Below are positions 1 to 7,807 of a stretch of DNA of 49,135 bases, piece after piece. The notes below the pieces were generated by a model, which saw only the letters and a program-made list of their open reading frames with translations, searched no databases and was not told the origin of the DNA. This stretch comes from a virus: positions 1 to 49,135 of IMG/VR virus record IMGVR_UViG_3300042894_001940. One strand, 5' to 3'. The translations under genes and the position numbers were made by a program. How positions within the stretch are numbered: position 1 is the first letter of the stretch; every line of letters starts with the position of its first letter.

Positions 1-2
1 CA

Positions 3-413
3 CATCCTGTTCCTGGTGAGTTGTATATGTACTATTATGATGCTAAACATAAAGATACTTTACCGTACTGGGATAAGTTTCCATTAGTGTTTCCATTTAG
101 AATGATGCCTGATGGATTTATAGGAATAAATCTTCATTATCTTCATTATAAACAGAGAATATTATTGTTGGATGCTCTTCAAGAAATTGCAAAGAGCCCA
201 AGAAAAACTACTAGTGCAAAGTTGACTATTTCTTATGATATACTTAGAACAGTAGCAAAGGGAAAACATTTTGAGAAATGTATTCACAGATATCTGTACG
301 ACCATTTCAAGACACCAATCAAAAAGATTCATTCTGATAATTGGGTAATGGCATCATTACTACCAAATGAAATGTTTGTTGGTGAGACTAAAGAATACAT
401 CTGGAAACAATAA
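3..413 (+). CDS. T4-like virion structural protein, 5' end cut by window edge
   Basis: The reading frame is open to the left edge, so the start lies outside the window; a TTG at base 21 is only an internal codon. The visible residues begin HPVPGELYMYYYDAKHK and include DTLPYWDKFPLVFPF, a pattern I recognise from conserved structural proteins of marine T4-like phages. It is followed 8 bases later by a tail-tube-fold gene, which supports a virion role. I cannot assign a T4 gene number. No membrane segment or signal is visible. Confidence 0.6.
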   Translation, partial: HPVPGELYMYYYDAKHKDTLPYWDKFPLVFPFRMMPDGFIGINLHYLHYKQRILLLDALQEIAKSPRKTTSAKLTISYDILRTVAKGKHFEKCIHRYLYDHFKTPIKKIHSDNWVMASLLPNEMFVGETKEYIWKQ

Positions 414-421
414 GGAAAGTT

Positions 422-1177
422 ATGAGTGCTGCACACCACGATACTATAACAGGATTACAAAACTTCATATCCGAAGTAAAAAATAAAGGATTGATGAGGA
501 ATACTCATTTTGGTGTTCTTATTCATACTCCTACTAATGCTAATGGTGAAGTAGTCATTAAAGATGAAATAGCCTTTGCTGATGCCATGAAGCGATATAT
601 TATGTTTTGTGATTCGGCTCCGTTGCCAGGAACATCATTGAGCACTGTTGACGTTTCTCCTTATGGTGAGATAAGAGAACAGCCAACTCAAAGAATATAT
701 GATCCAGTCAATTTGACATTTTATGTGGATGTTGATTTCAAGATTAAAAAATTCTTCGATTTGTGGCTAAATTACATTATCAATCCAATAACTAGAAATC
801 ATGCATACTATAGTGATTACACTACTACAGTTGATATTTACGTTTATGATGTAGAACATAATGAAAAATACAAAGTAACTCTTCATGAATGCTATCCAAA
901 GTCAGTGGGTGAAATTTCCATGAGTTATAGTTCTGAAGGTGTAATGAAATTGAATGTGACTTTACAATATAGAAATTACAGTGTGTTTGATTATACTAAG
1001 CAGAATACTATAGAAACATCCAAAGGAACTACTATTGATACTGTGTTGAGTACTGGTAATGTTTCTTTATCATCTCTAGCAAAGAATGTAGCCAAACAAC
1101 AGACAATTTCAGACATTATGAAGGAATCTACTATTCAGGCTTTAGAACAACCTATTTTATTATTAGGGTTACAATGA
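422..1177 (+). CDS. Tail-tube-fold protein (gp19/gp48/gp54-like)
   Basis: The 251-residue protein has the T4 tail-tube family pattern: PLPGTSLSTVD near residues 68-78, followed by a tube-domain core with the acidic/aromatic run VDVDFKIKKFFDLWLNYI and a late MKLNVTLQYRNY strand. Such proteins form the inner tube (gp19) or cap the baseplate where the tube starts (gp48, gp54). The neighbours are baseplate and terminase genes, so a baseplate-tube junction protein is my preferred reading, but plain tail tube cannot be excluded. An AAGGAAAG ribosome site precedes the ATG. The 3' end overlaps the next gene by 4 bases (ATGA), indicating translational coupling. Confidence 0.7.
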   Translation: MSAAHHDTITGLQNFISEVKNKGLMRNTHFGVLIHTPTNANGEVVIKDEIAFADAMKRYIMFCDSAPLPGTSLSTVDVSPYGEIREQPTQRIYDPVNLTFYVDVDFKIKKFFDLWLNYIINPITRNHAYYSDYTTTVDIYVYDVEHNEKYKVTLHECYPKSVGEISMSYSSEGVMKLNVTLQYRNYSVFDYTKQNTIETSKGTTIDTVLSTGNVSLSSLAKNVAKQQTISDIMKESTIQALEQPILLLGLQ

Positions 1178-1584
1178 ACATTGATGCAAAACTAAATGAT
1201 GTCTTTGACTTGACTCCTATGGATGGAGACTTGATTACTAAGAAGGGAGTAATAATTCCTCCTAAAGATGATGCTGTATCTTATGACTGCGATCAGACTA
1301 GGAGTAACTTATATGGACTACTTCAAAGTGGACAGGATGCCCTTGATGCTGCTCTTGAGATTGCTAAACAATCCGAACACCCAAGAGCATTTGAAGTTGT
1401 TGGTAATCTTATCAAACAACTTGCTGATATAAATCATCAGTTACTTGACGTACACACAAAGAAACAAAAACTTGAAACTAAAGAACCTGACCAAAAAGCA
1501 ACCAACGTGACTAACAATTCTATATTTGTTGGTTCTACAGCAGAACTCTCGAAACTTATAGACAAAATGAATAAAGGCGACTAA
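1174..1584 (+). CDS. 16: Terminase small subunit gp16
   Basis: The 136-residue protein matches T4 gp16 in its central helices (HPRAFEVVGNLIKQLADIN, compare the T4 PRHMEVFATLMGQM region) and in the C-terminal NNSIFVGSTAELSKL motif. gp16 forms a ring that recognises concatemeric phage DNA and stimulates the large terminase gp17 during head filling. In T4 it sits beside 17; here it sits between a tail-tube protein and gp26, a rearranged order. The gene overlaps the previous stop codon by 4 bases and ends 2 bases before the next ATG. Confidence 0.85.
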   Translation: MNIDAKLNDVFDLTPMDGDLITKKGVIIPPKDDAVSYDCDQTRSNLYGLLQSGQDALDAALEIAKQSEHPRAFEVVGNLIKQLADINHQLLDVHTKKQKLETKEPDQKATNVTNNSIFVGSTAELSKLIDKMNKGD

Positions 1585-1586
1585 TT

Positions 1587-2300
1587 ATGGCTTTACCAAA
1601 ACAAATACTACCAACATACTCAACAGAACTTCCTTCAACTGGAAAAGTAATCAAATTTAAACCGTTCCAAGTAAGAGAAGAAAAAGCATTACTATTAGCT
1701 CAACAAAGTGATGATAAAGGTATCATGGCGGATACACTGAAAGATGTTGTAAAGCATTGTGTGGTTGATGATATAGATGTTGAATCTTTGGCAATGTTTG
1801 ATCTCGAATACTTGTTACTCCAAATTAGGGCAAAATCAATTGGAGAGATTGTAGCATTAATTTTCTCATGTGATACTTGCATTGATCCTAAAGCCAAAAC
1901 AAAGATCAACTTTGATTTGACTCAATTGAAAGTTAAGAAAGATCCTAATCATACTAACAAGATAAAGTTATTTGATACGACTGGAGTAGTATTAAAGTAT
2001 CCTGATGTTAGTGCAATTTCTAAATTTGATACATTAGAAGATGACGATATTAATGGCATATTTGATCTTATCATTAGTAGTATTGATTATATCTATTCAG
2101 ATGATGAATTCTTCTATGCAAAAGACCAGACTAGACAAGAACTGCATGAGTTCATTAATAACTTAACACAAGTACAATTCCAAGAATTGGTTAAGTTTTT
2201 CGAGACCATGCCAAAATTAAGACAAGATGTAAAGTATACTTGCCCATTGTGTGGATTAGCGCATAACAAGTATATCGAAGGGATTGATAGTTTTTTCTAG
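1587..2300 (+). CDS. 26: Baseplate hub protein gp26 (zero-frame product)
   Basis: The 237-residue product has the T4 baseplate-hub N-terminus (ELPSTGKVIKFKPFQVREEKALLLA, residues about 14-38, shown here only as family evidence in parts: LPSTGK, FKPFQVREEK). Four cysteines, CDTC near residue 95 and CPLCG near 221, suggest a small zinc site. gp26 acts in assembly of the central hub. Its last sense codons AGT TTT TTC directly before TAG contain the heptamer T TTT TTC, a canonical -1 slippery site. The gp51-like frame continues in -1, so a minor fusion product of about 296 residues is likely. Confidence 0.75.
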   Translation: MALPKQILPTYSTELPSTGKVIKFKPFQVREEKALLLAQQSDDKGIMADTLKDVVKHCVVDDIDVESLAMFDLEYLLLQIRAKSIGEIVALIFSCDTCIDPKAKTKINFDLTQLKVKKDPNHTNKIKLFDTTGVVLKYPDVSAISKFDTLEDDDINGIFDLIISSIDYIYSDDEFFYAKDQTRQELHEFINNLTQVQFQELVKFFETMPKLRQDVKYTCPLCGLAHNKYIEGIDSFF

Positions 2301-2411
2301 TAGCCCTCTCGCATGACTCGTTGGCAAATTTCTATAAACTGAACTTTGCCTTAATGCAGTATCACAAATATGCTTTGTCAGATATTGAAAATATGATACC
2401 GTTCGAGAGGG
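2291..2411 (+). promoter_or_regulatory. Candidate -1 programmed frameshift signal
   Basis: The slippery heptamer TTTTTTC (2291-2297) is in phase with gp26 codons (T TTT TTC). Six bases downstream, CCCTCTCG (2304-2311) is perfectly complementary to CGAGAGGG (2404-2411), an 8-bp GC-rich stem in an AT-rich region. A weaker GGCAAA/TTTGCC pair (2323-2328 with 2345-2350) lies within the long loop. A spacer of about 6 bases before a stimulatory stem is typical of known -1 sites. Whether the stem forms is inference. Confidence 0.6.
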
Positions 2412-2476
2412 AAATTTACATAGCTATGCTAGTAGAATACTTAGAAGAAAGAAAAAGGGATCAACAGAACAAATAA
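2291..2476 (+). CDS. 51: gp51-like hub assembly factor, probably made by -1 frameshift from gp26
   Basis: The -1 frame relative to gp26 is open from the slippery heptamer (2291-2297) to TAA at 2474-2476. It encodes 59 residues from base 2297, including FALMQYHKYALSDIENMI and PFEREIYIAMLVEYL, which resemble gp51-type hub factors. The first ATG in frame (2354) falls inside the conserved block, and neither it nor the TTG at 2321 has a Shine-Dalgarno sequence, so independent initiation looks poor. An in-frame stop at 2288-2290 closes the frame upstream. The layout mirrors siphovirus G/GT tape-measure chaperones. Confidence 0.6.
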   Translation, partial: FFLVALSHDSLANFYKLNFALMQYHKYALSDIENMIPFEREIYIAMLVEYLEERKRDQQNK

Positions 2477-2490
2477 CCACAGGATGGGTC

Positions 2491-5400
2491 ATGAAGAAAA
2501 TTCTCAACCAACAAATAGAACATTTAGTAAAATTGGAAGAACTTGCAATCATTAGCAATGATGCCCTTGATGCTAGTAATATAGAACTTCAAAGCATGGC
2601 TCAAGACTTGTCCGATATATCTGAAAAGATGTCTACTATTATGGCATCTAGTAAGGAAAGAGATATCAAAGAAGCTGATGTTGCTAAGGTAGAAGATAAA
2701 GAAAAGTCTGACAATAAAAAGGACGACCAGTCTAGTAAAGACAAATCGCTAGAAGAACTTAAAAAGATATCTGCTGCTTTAAAGTCTCAACATAATGTAG
2801 ATGTAGCGGATAAAGCACTTAATGATCCAGTTTACCATAATATGTTTACTCGTATGGATTTGTTAAAAGAGTCATTTGGTAAACTCAAAAATACGTTTAA
2901 GGATAATGATACTGGTAAAACAACTGTTGGTAGTACATTCAAAGGAATAACTAATAACGTATCATCCATTTTTTCTAAGAATGCTAGAAATAGAAACCAG
3001 TACATTACTACTGAACGAGCTGCTGGTTCAGTAAAAACTGATAAGCAGTTGAAAGAACAGTATAAAGAGAAACAAAAACTTTTATACCTTAATAATAAGA
3101 ATGAAAGAAATATGAACGAGAATAGAGGTCTTCTATCTAAAGAAGAATTCCTCAAATCAACTTCACCTGATGCTAAAAAGTACAGAGAAGAACAACAACA
3201 AATTGGTAGTAGATTATCTGAAATCGATTCAAGATACAAATATACCAATCCACAGAAATCTGATAGAGAAAAAGATCTTAGATTCTTTGGCAAAGAAGGC
3301 TCTTGGAAAGCTAAACCAACTGAACCGACGCCTCCATCCGATAAACCATCACCAACTGAACATCCGATTTCAGGTGATGGTTTGGCCATACTTGAACCAT
3401 TAAAAGTAGTAATTGAAAACGAACCTATTACGGTAAAAATAGATAAGGATTCTGCAGATGATTCACAAGAATGTGAATGTGAAAAAACTGATTGCTGTGA
3501 AGAATTATCTAATGCTATAGATTCGATAAAATTTACTATAGAAAAGTTATCAAATAAAATTGCCCCGTTAGTTTCTAGTAATGTAGTTTCCGATGCTAGT
3601 ACTATCAGCAATACAAATACAAATAATGCAAGCAACGCTAATACAAATAATGCAAGCAACGCTATTACCAATAATGCAAGTAATGCAAATACAAATAATG
3701 CAAGCAACGCAAGCAACGCTATTACCAATAATGCAAGCAATACAAATACCAATAATGCAAGCAATGCAAATACCAATAATGCAAGCAACGCTATTACCAA
3801 TAATGCAAGTAATGCAAATACCAGTAATGCAAGTAATGCAAATACCAGTAATGCAAGCAACGCTATTACCAATAATGCAAGCAACGCTATTACCAGTAAT
3901 GCAAGTAATGCAAATACCAATAATGCAAGCAATGCAAATACCAATAATGCAAGCAACGCTATTACCAGTAATGCAAGTAATGCAAATACCAATAATGCAA
4001 GCAACGCTATTACCAGTAATGCAAGTACTAGTTCCAATATAGAAACTAAATTGGAAACAGCAAGATCAACTGAGTTATTCCAAGACAATCAATTATCCTC
4101 GACAAATGACCAGAATAAATTACTAGACGAAACTCTCAAAGTCCAAAAGTTAATTCTCGAAGAACTCAAAAAACGTACTGAAGAAATCATCAAGAAAAAA
4201 GAACCACCTACTAAAAAACCAGATGATGCTGATAAAGATATTGATGTTAACAAACCAAGAAAAACTAAAAACGATAGAACCAATAGAAGACCAATTCCTA
4301 CTAGAAATAACGGTCGTAGACGTAGAGGATTATTTGGTCGATTAGGATTAGGTACTGCAGTTGCCGCTAGTGTTGCAGAAATGAGTACTGATGATAATCA
4401 TACACCTTCTTTAGCTGATGTCGTGCCAGAAGAAAGGTTTCCAAACAGAACAACTAATGCGCCTAGACCAACTACACCGGAAGTACCTAAGACTTCTACT
4501 GGACGTGGAATACTTGATAAAGCTAAAGGCGTATTCAATAAGATTCCTGGTGCCTCCGTATTGAAGAATGCTGGTAAAATGGCATTACGATTAGCAGGTC
4601 CAGCAGCTGCTGCATTAGCTGCTTATGAAGTTGGATCTACCGCTATAGACGCTTATGATGAATCGTTTGGTGAAGGTGGCAAGAAAGTAGTACAAGATCT
4701 TCATCATAAAAAGATCATATCGTATAATTTCGGTGATTCGGAAGTACTAGATTGGAAAGGTATTCAAGAATTACCAACAGAAGATTTGAAGAAACTCATT
4801 GATGCTAAAATAAGATTCAAACCAGAAGATGACGCTAAACTTCATGAAGTATTGACTCATAAATTAGTAACTAGAGATACTAAATCTGAAATCGGTAAAC
4901 CAGAAGTAGTAAAACCAACAGAAGTTAATGGTAAACCAGAAGTTCAATCTGAAATCGGTAAACCAGAAGTTCAATCTGAAATCGGTAAACCAGAAGTTAA
5001 TGGTAAACCAGAAGTTCAATCTGAAATCGGTAAACCAGAAGTTAATGGTAAACCAGAAGTAGTAAAACCAACAGAAGTTAATGGTAAACCAGAAGTAGTA
5101 AAACCAACAGAAGTTAATGGTAAACCAACAGAAGTTAATGGTAAACCAGAAGTTCAATCTGAAATCGGTAATGTATATTCTGAAGATGTCAAGAAGATCT
5201 ATAATGATTTGAAAGAAAACAACAAGTATAGTATTACTAAAAATGAATTGTTGGAAGATGCTGTAGCAGAAGCAAAATCTAAAGGACTAGAGATTTATTC
5301 CAATATTGCTATGGGCGAAGTTAAGCCAATTGCACAACAATTGAGCTTGGATAAAATTAAACCAGAAACTAAAATAGCACCCGAAGCAATCAAACCAAAA

Positions 5401-5610
5401 ACTCTTGCTCCAGAAGCTGCTAATGTAGTTTATGATAAATCTGCAGAAGTTTCAAAAGAGGCTAGTAATACTTCTACTGTGGTCAATAACATTTCAGCTC
5501 CGACTAATAATGTTACTCAACACTCAACAAATCAACAACCACCAATGAATCCTAGAAATACTGAATCAACAATATCAAAATTCTTCCAGAATAGAAACAG
5601 TTTCTACTAG
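2491..5610 (+). CDS. Large repeat-rich tail protein, probable tape measure
   Basis: This 1039-residue protein has an N-terminal helical, charged region (residues 1-270), an Asn/Ala/Ser repeat block, a Lys/Arg-rich linker, a small hydrophobic Ala/Gly patch (around residues 695-720, KMALRLAGPAAAALAAYE) and a second tandem repeat block rich in KPEV, followed by an Asn/Gln-rich C-terminus. Its place directly after gp26-gp51, which resemble tape-measure chaperones, and the hydrophobic patch in a long helical protein favour a tape-measure role like T4 gp29 (590 residues). No recognised enzymatic motif is visible. It ends at a strong terminator and is the last gene of the plus-strand operon. Confidence 0.5.
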   Translation: MKKILNQQIEHLVKLEELAIISNDALDASNIELQSMAQDLSDISEKMSTIMASSKERDIKEADVAKVEDKEKSDNKKDDQSSKDKSLEELKKISAALKSQHNVDVADKALNDPVYHNMFTRMDLLKESFGKLKNTFKDNDTGKTTVGSTFKGITNNVSSIFSKNARNRNQYITTERAAGSVKTDKQLKEQYKEKQKLLYLNNKNERNMNENRGLLSKEEFLKSTSPDAKKYREEQQQIGSRLSEIDSRYKYTNPQKSDREKDLRFFGKEGSWKAKPTEPTPPSDKPSPTEHPISGDGLAILEPLKVVIENEPITVKIDKDSADDSQECECEKTDCCEELSNAIDSIKFTIEKLSNKIAPLVSSNVVSDASTISNTNTNNASNANTNNASNAITNNASNANTNNASNASNAITNNASNTNTNNASNANTNNASNAITNNASNANTSNASNANTSNASNAITNNASNAITSNASNANTNNASNANTNNASNAITSNASNANTNNASNAITSNASTSSNIETKLETARSTELFQDNQLSSTNDQNKLLDETLKVQKLILEELKKRTEEIIKKKEPPTKKPDDADKDIDVNKPRKTKNDRTNRRPIPTRNNGRRRRGLFGRLGLGTAVAASVAEMSTDDNHTPSLADVVPEERFPNRTTNAPRPTTPEVPKTSTGRGILDKAKGVFNKIPGASVLKNAGKMALRLAGPAAAALAAYEVGSTAIDAYDESFGEGGKKVVQDLHHKKIISYNFGDSEVLDWKGIQELPTEDLKKLIDAKIRFKPEDDAKLHEVLTHKLVTRDTKSEIGKPEVVKPTEVNGKPEVQSEIGKPEVQSEIGKPEVNGKPEVQSEIGKPEVNGKPEVVKPTEVNGKPEVVKPTEVNGKPTEVNGKPEVQSEIGNVYSEDVKKIYNDLKENNKYSITKNELLEDAVAEAKSKGLEIYSNIAMGEVKPIAQQLSLDKIKPETKIAPEAIKPKTLAPEAANVVYDKSAEVSKEASNTSTVVNNISAPTNNVTQHSTNQQPPMNPRNTESTISKFFQNRNSFY
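3609..4029 (+). repeat. Coding tandem repeat, 24-bp unit (NASNAxTx)
   Basis: About 17 copies of a 24-base unit encode NASNANTN, NASNAITN and NASNAITS variants, with one 12-base partial duplication (NASNAS). The unit length is a multiple of 3, so copy-number change keeps the frame. All other frames are also open across the array. Confidence 0.9.
4885..5169 (+). repeat. Coding repeat block (KPEV modules)
   Basis: Interleaved modules KPEVNG, KPEVQSEIG and KPEVVKPTEVNG are repeated about ten times within the large tail protein. Module lengths are multiples of 3 bases. Near-identical DNA copies suggest recent expansion by recombination or slippage. Confidence 0.85.
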
Positions 5611-5617
5611 ACAATAA

Positions 5618-5640
5618 AAAGGGGCCTTAATGGCCCCTTT
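5618..5640. terminator. Bidirectional intrinsic terminator
   Basis: A 9-bp stem AAAGGGGCC / GGCCCCTTT with loop TTAAT lies between the convergent tape-measure-like gene and gp32. The minus strand continues into TTTTTATTG and the plus strand into TTTCTTAT, so it can stop transcription from both sides. Confidence 0.9.
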
Positions 5641-5656
5641 CTTATATCACAACTTG

Positions 5657-6574
5657 TTAATCCATTTCTGCAATCTGAGCAAAGTAGTTCATGATATCTT
5701 CGTCATCGTCTACTGGAGCAGATTTAGCAGGAGTTGATTTGAAACTTGGAGCAGGAGCTGCTCTAGCAGGAGTAGGAGCTTCAATCGATTTCTCAGCAAT
5801 CTGAGAAGCACTTACTGAACCACCTTCCCCATTCAACACAGAATTCAACTTTCTCGATAATTCATCATAAGATTTGAAATTCTTTCTATCTAACAACTCA
5901 GCTAACTTATGTTGCTTATTAGCAATCTTCAGAATAGCTTCTTCGTCACCTTTGAACAATTCAGAAGGAGATTCAAATTCCGATTTGTCATATGAAGGCC
6001 ATCCATCAACTTGACGCATCTTAATTTTGAAGTTTGCACCATCCCAGTAATCAAACACATTGACTGGAGCTTCATCTTCAAATGTTGGACGAGCTTTATC
6101 CATAATCATATCAAAGATACGCTTACCGTATTTGAACAAGAATACTTTACCTTCATTCTCAGGATGTTTAGGATCACTAATAACCAGAATATTAGAAGTA
6201 TAATTCAACTTACGTTTTTGCTTTGTAGCAATTTTCTTGTCTGACTCATTACCAGAATTCCATAATTTAGAATTCAATTCACCTACTGGATCATTCTCAT
6301 TCAGAGTAGTAAGAGAGTTTTCAATATACCATTTACCAGTAGGACCTTGGAATCCATGTGTGAAGATACGAACCCATGGCAATTCATCATCTCCTACGAC
6401 TGGTAAGAAACGAATGACTGCTGAAGCATTTCCTGCTTTGTCTTTTTCTAATTTCCAATAACGATCGTCACCGAATGAACCATTAGTAGACTGAGGATTG
6501 ACAATTTTCTCAAATTCTGAAGTGATGCTAGCGAAGTTGTTGTTACGTGTTTTTCTTAAAGATGCGATATCCAT
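5657..6574 (-). CDS. 32: Single-stranded DNA-binding protein gp32
   Basis: The 305-residue protein aligns with T4 gp32: basic N-terminal self-association segment (R7 K8 T9 R10), core with the conserved segments ENEGKVFLFKYGKRIFDMI and DYWDGANFKIKM, and an acidic tail (DDDEDIMNYFAQIAEMD) for partner contacts. It coats replication and recombination intermediates and, in T4, recruits gp59 and regulates its own translation. The T4 zinc ligands (one His, three Cys) are not present: after H73 the expected cysteines are missing. It lies downstream of 33 and 59, the T4 order, but has its own promoter. Confidence 0.95.
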   Translation of the reverse strand: MDIASLRKTRNNNFASITSEFEKIVNPQSTNGSFGDDRYWKLEKDKAGNASAVIRFLPVVGDDELPWVRIFTHGFQGPTGKWYIENSLTTLNENDPVGELNSKLWNSGNESDKKIATKQKRKLNYTSNILVISDPKHPENEGKVFLFKYGKRIFDMIMDKARPTFEDEAPVNVFDYWDGANFKIKMRQVDGWPSYDKSEFESPSELFKGDEEAILKIANKQHKLAELLDRKNFKSYDELSRKLNSVLNGEGGSVSASQIAEKSIEAPTPARAAPAPSFKSTPAKSAPVDDDEDIMNYFAQIAEMD

Positions 6575-6585
6575 TTTTATATTCC

Positions 6586-6613
6586 CGAAGTATGTATTAT
6601 GTACGAAGTATGT
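6586..6613 (-). promoter_or_regulatory. Direct repeats in gp32 mRNA leader, possible autoregulatory operator
   Basis: The 10-base sequence ACATACTTCG (minus strand) occurs twice, at 6604-6613 and 6586-6595, just upstream of the gp32 ribosome site GGGA. T4 gp32 represses its own translation by binding its leader; this repeat pair is a candidate equivalent, by inference only. Confidence 0.35.
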
Positions 6614-6630
6614 TTTTGTGTCACTAGGAT

Positions 6631-6659
6631 AGTATCTCCTAGTATTGGTATTTAGTCAA
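6631..6659 (-). promoter_or_regulatory. Promoter for gp32
   Basis: On the minus strand TTGACT (6654-6659) and GATACT (6631-6636) are spaced by 17 bases. The -10 lies in the dyad ACTAGGA / TCCTAGT. Confidence 0.55.
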
Positions 6660-6670
6660 CATTATGCCTC

Positions 6671-7261
6671 CTATAGTTCATCATATATCATTGTTAGTTT
6701 ATCGATATCAAATTTTACAAATTTCTTCAACTTCTCAATAATCAAGAATTCCTTACTCCAAATAACAGAATGTTGAGGTTTCCATTCATCCAAGTAATTA
6801 TTCATTTCATTTAGGATGTGCATAGTTTCAATAGTAACCTTTCCTCCCATATACAATTTGAACAATTCAGGAACATCACCGTTCTTACTGAGAAAGAGAC
6901 TATCTTTGGATAATTGTCTCTTCTCAAGGTACAATCCTAGTTGATCTAAGTCTTCTTTGAAGATGTTAGTGATACTCTGTTTTCGTTTATTCCATATAGT
7001 AATATTACGTTCACTGGTAGCAATATTATGAATTGGATTGTCATTCCTATAAGCATAATTTGCTACCAAGAACTGGATTGCGTCACGTTCATTATCAAAC
7101 TTTCTTGCAACAGCATTGTATACATTATAATCCCGTTTAGCAAGAAACTTCTCAAATGAGGTACCAGCTACTGAACCCTTATACTCAAACACATTATACT
7201 TCTCTGTGGTAAAATGAAGTTTAGTAGCTCGGTCAAACTTGAATAACTGAAAACCGTTCAT
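6671..7261 (-). CDS. 59: gp59-like loader of replicative helicase
   Basis: The 196-residue, mostly helical, basic protein begins MNGFQLFKFDRATKLHFT and contains FEKFLAKRDYNVYNAVARKF, resembling the N-terminal half of gp59 (217 residues in T4). gp59 binds forked DNA and gp32 and loads the gp41 helicase. The assignment rests as much on gene order (33-59-32, as in T4) as on sequence. Its ATG overlaps the gp33 stop codon (base 7261 shared). Confidence 0.65.
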   Translation of the reverse strand: MNGFQLFKFDRATKLHFTTEKYNVFEYKGSVAGTSFEKFLAKRDYNVYNAVARKFDNERDAIQFLVANYAYRNDNPIHNIATSERNITIWNKRKQSITNIFKEDLDQLGLYLEKRQLSKDSLFLSKNGDVPELFKLYMGGKVTIETMHILNEMNNYLDEWKPQHSVIWSKEFLIIEKLKKFVKFDIDKLTMIYDEL

Positions 7262-7482
7262 TATAAAGTCATTGTAGTCGATTTTGGTAATCTGCCTTCC
7301 TGTTGCAATTCATACTCAATCTTATCTTTCAAAGATTTACTGATATGGGGAACTACTTCAACAGGATCGATGAAATTCTCAGCACAGTACTCAAGAATTG
7401 CTTCCATCTTAGAAAGATTCTTTTCACTGGCTAGGGTTTCGATAAACAGACTGAATTCATTAGCGGAAGTAATTCTATTCAT
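7261..7482 (-). CDS. 33: gp33-like late transcription coactivator
   Basis: This 73-residue acidic helical protein (SLFIETLASEKNLSKMEAIL, then DPVEVVPHISKSLKDKIEYE) resembles short gp33 proteins of marine T4-like phages. gp33 links RNA polymerase to the sliding clamp so that gp55 can use TATAAATA late promoters. It sits immediately upstream of the gp59-like gene as in T4. The several near-consensus late promoters in this window are consistent with such a system. Confidence 0.6.
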   Translation of the reverse strand: MNRITSANEFSLFIETLASEKNLSKMEAILEYCAENFIDPVEVVPHISKSLKDKIEYELQQEGRLPKSTTMTL

Positions 7483-7739
7483 AATTTCTCCAAGTAATAT
7501 CTCGCCACACGAAACAACTTTAGGAAGTCTTCATATTGATCAAATTTCTCATTATAAGGTTTTCTAATATCAGAATTGAGTGGAGCATTAGACCATACTG
7601 AGTCAGAGAATGATTTGATATACCCATCGAACCACTTGTTTAGATTATCAATATGGAGTTGGAGTTCATAGAATATTTCACGTAGCTGCTCTTTATCTTT
7701 CAAAGCGTAAAGGGTAGCAATTTCATTAACGGTATGCAT
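7479..7739 (-). CDS. Conserved small phage protein, function unknown
   Basis: The 86-residue predicted helical protein (MHTVNEIATLYALKDKEQLR at the N-terminus) is first in the 33-59 operon and overlaps gp33 by 4 bases. I do not recognise the family. Its place at the head of a replication/late-transcription operon is the only functional hint. Confidence 0.7.
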   Translation of the reverse strand: MHTVNEIATLYALKDKEQLREIFYELQLHIDNLNKWFDGYIKSFSDSVWSNAPLNSDIRKPYNEKFDQYEDFLKLFRVARYYLEKL

Positions 7740-7776
7740 AATTTAGATTCCTTTGGTGGGGTCAATTTAAAAACTT

Positions 7777-7804
7777 ATTATACTATAGAACTCCATTTTG
7801 ACAA
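7777..7804 (-). promoter_or_regulatory. Sigma70-type promoter of the 33-59 operon
   Basis: On the minus strand TTGTCA (7799-7804) and a perfect TATAAT (7777-7782) are 16 bases apart, 38 bases upstream of the first ATG. Confidence 0.75.
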
Positions 7805-7807
7805 CAT

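Noticed and set aside
2832-4088. Long minus-strand open frame and a second plus-strand frame across the Asn repeat
   Set aside because: The 24-bp repeat lacks stops in every frame; both are shadows of the 1039-residue gene and have no ribosome site.
4864-5157. Minus-strand Phe/Trp-rich frame opposite the KPEV repeats
   Set aside because: It is the mirror of the coding repeat and has no start signal.
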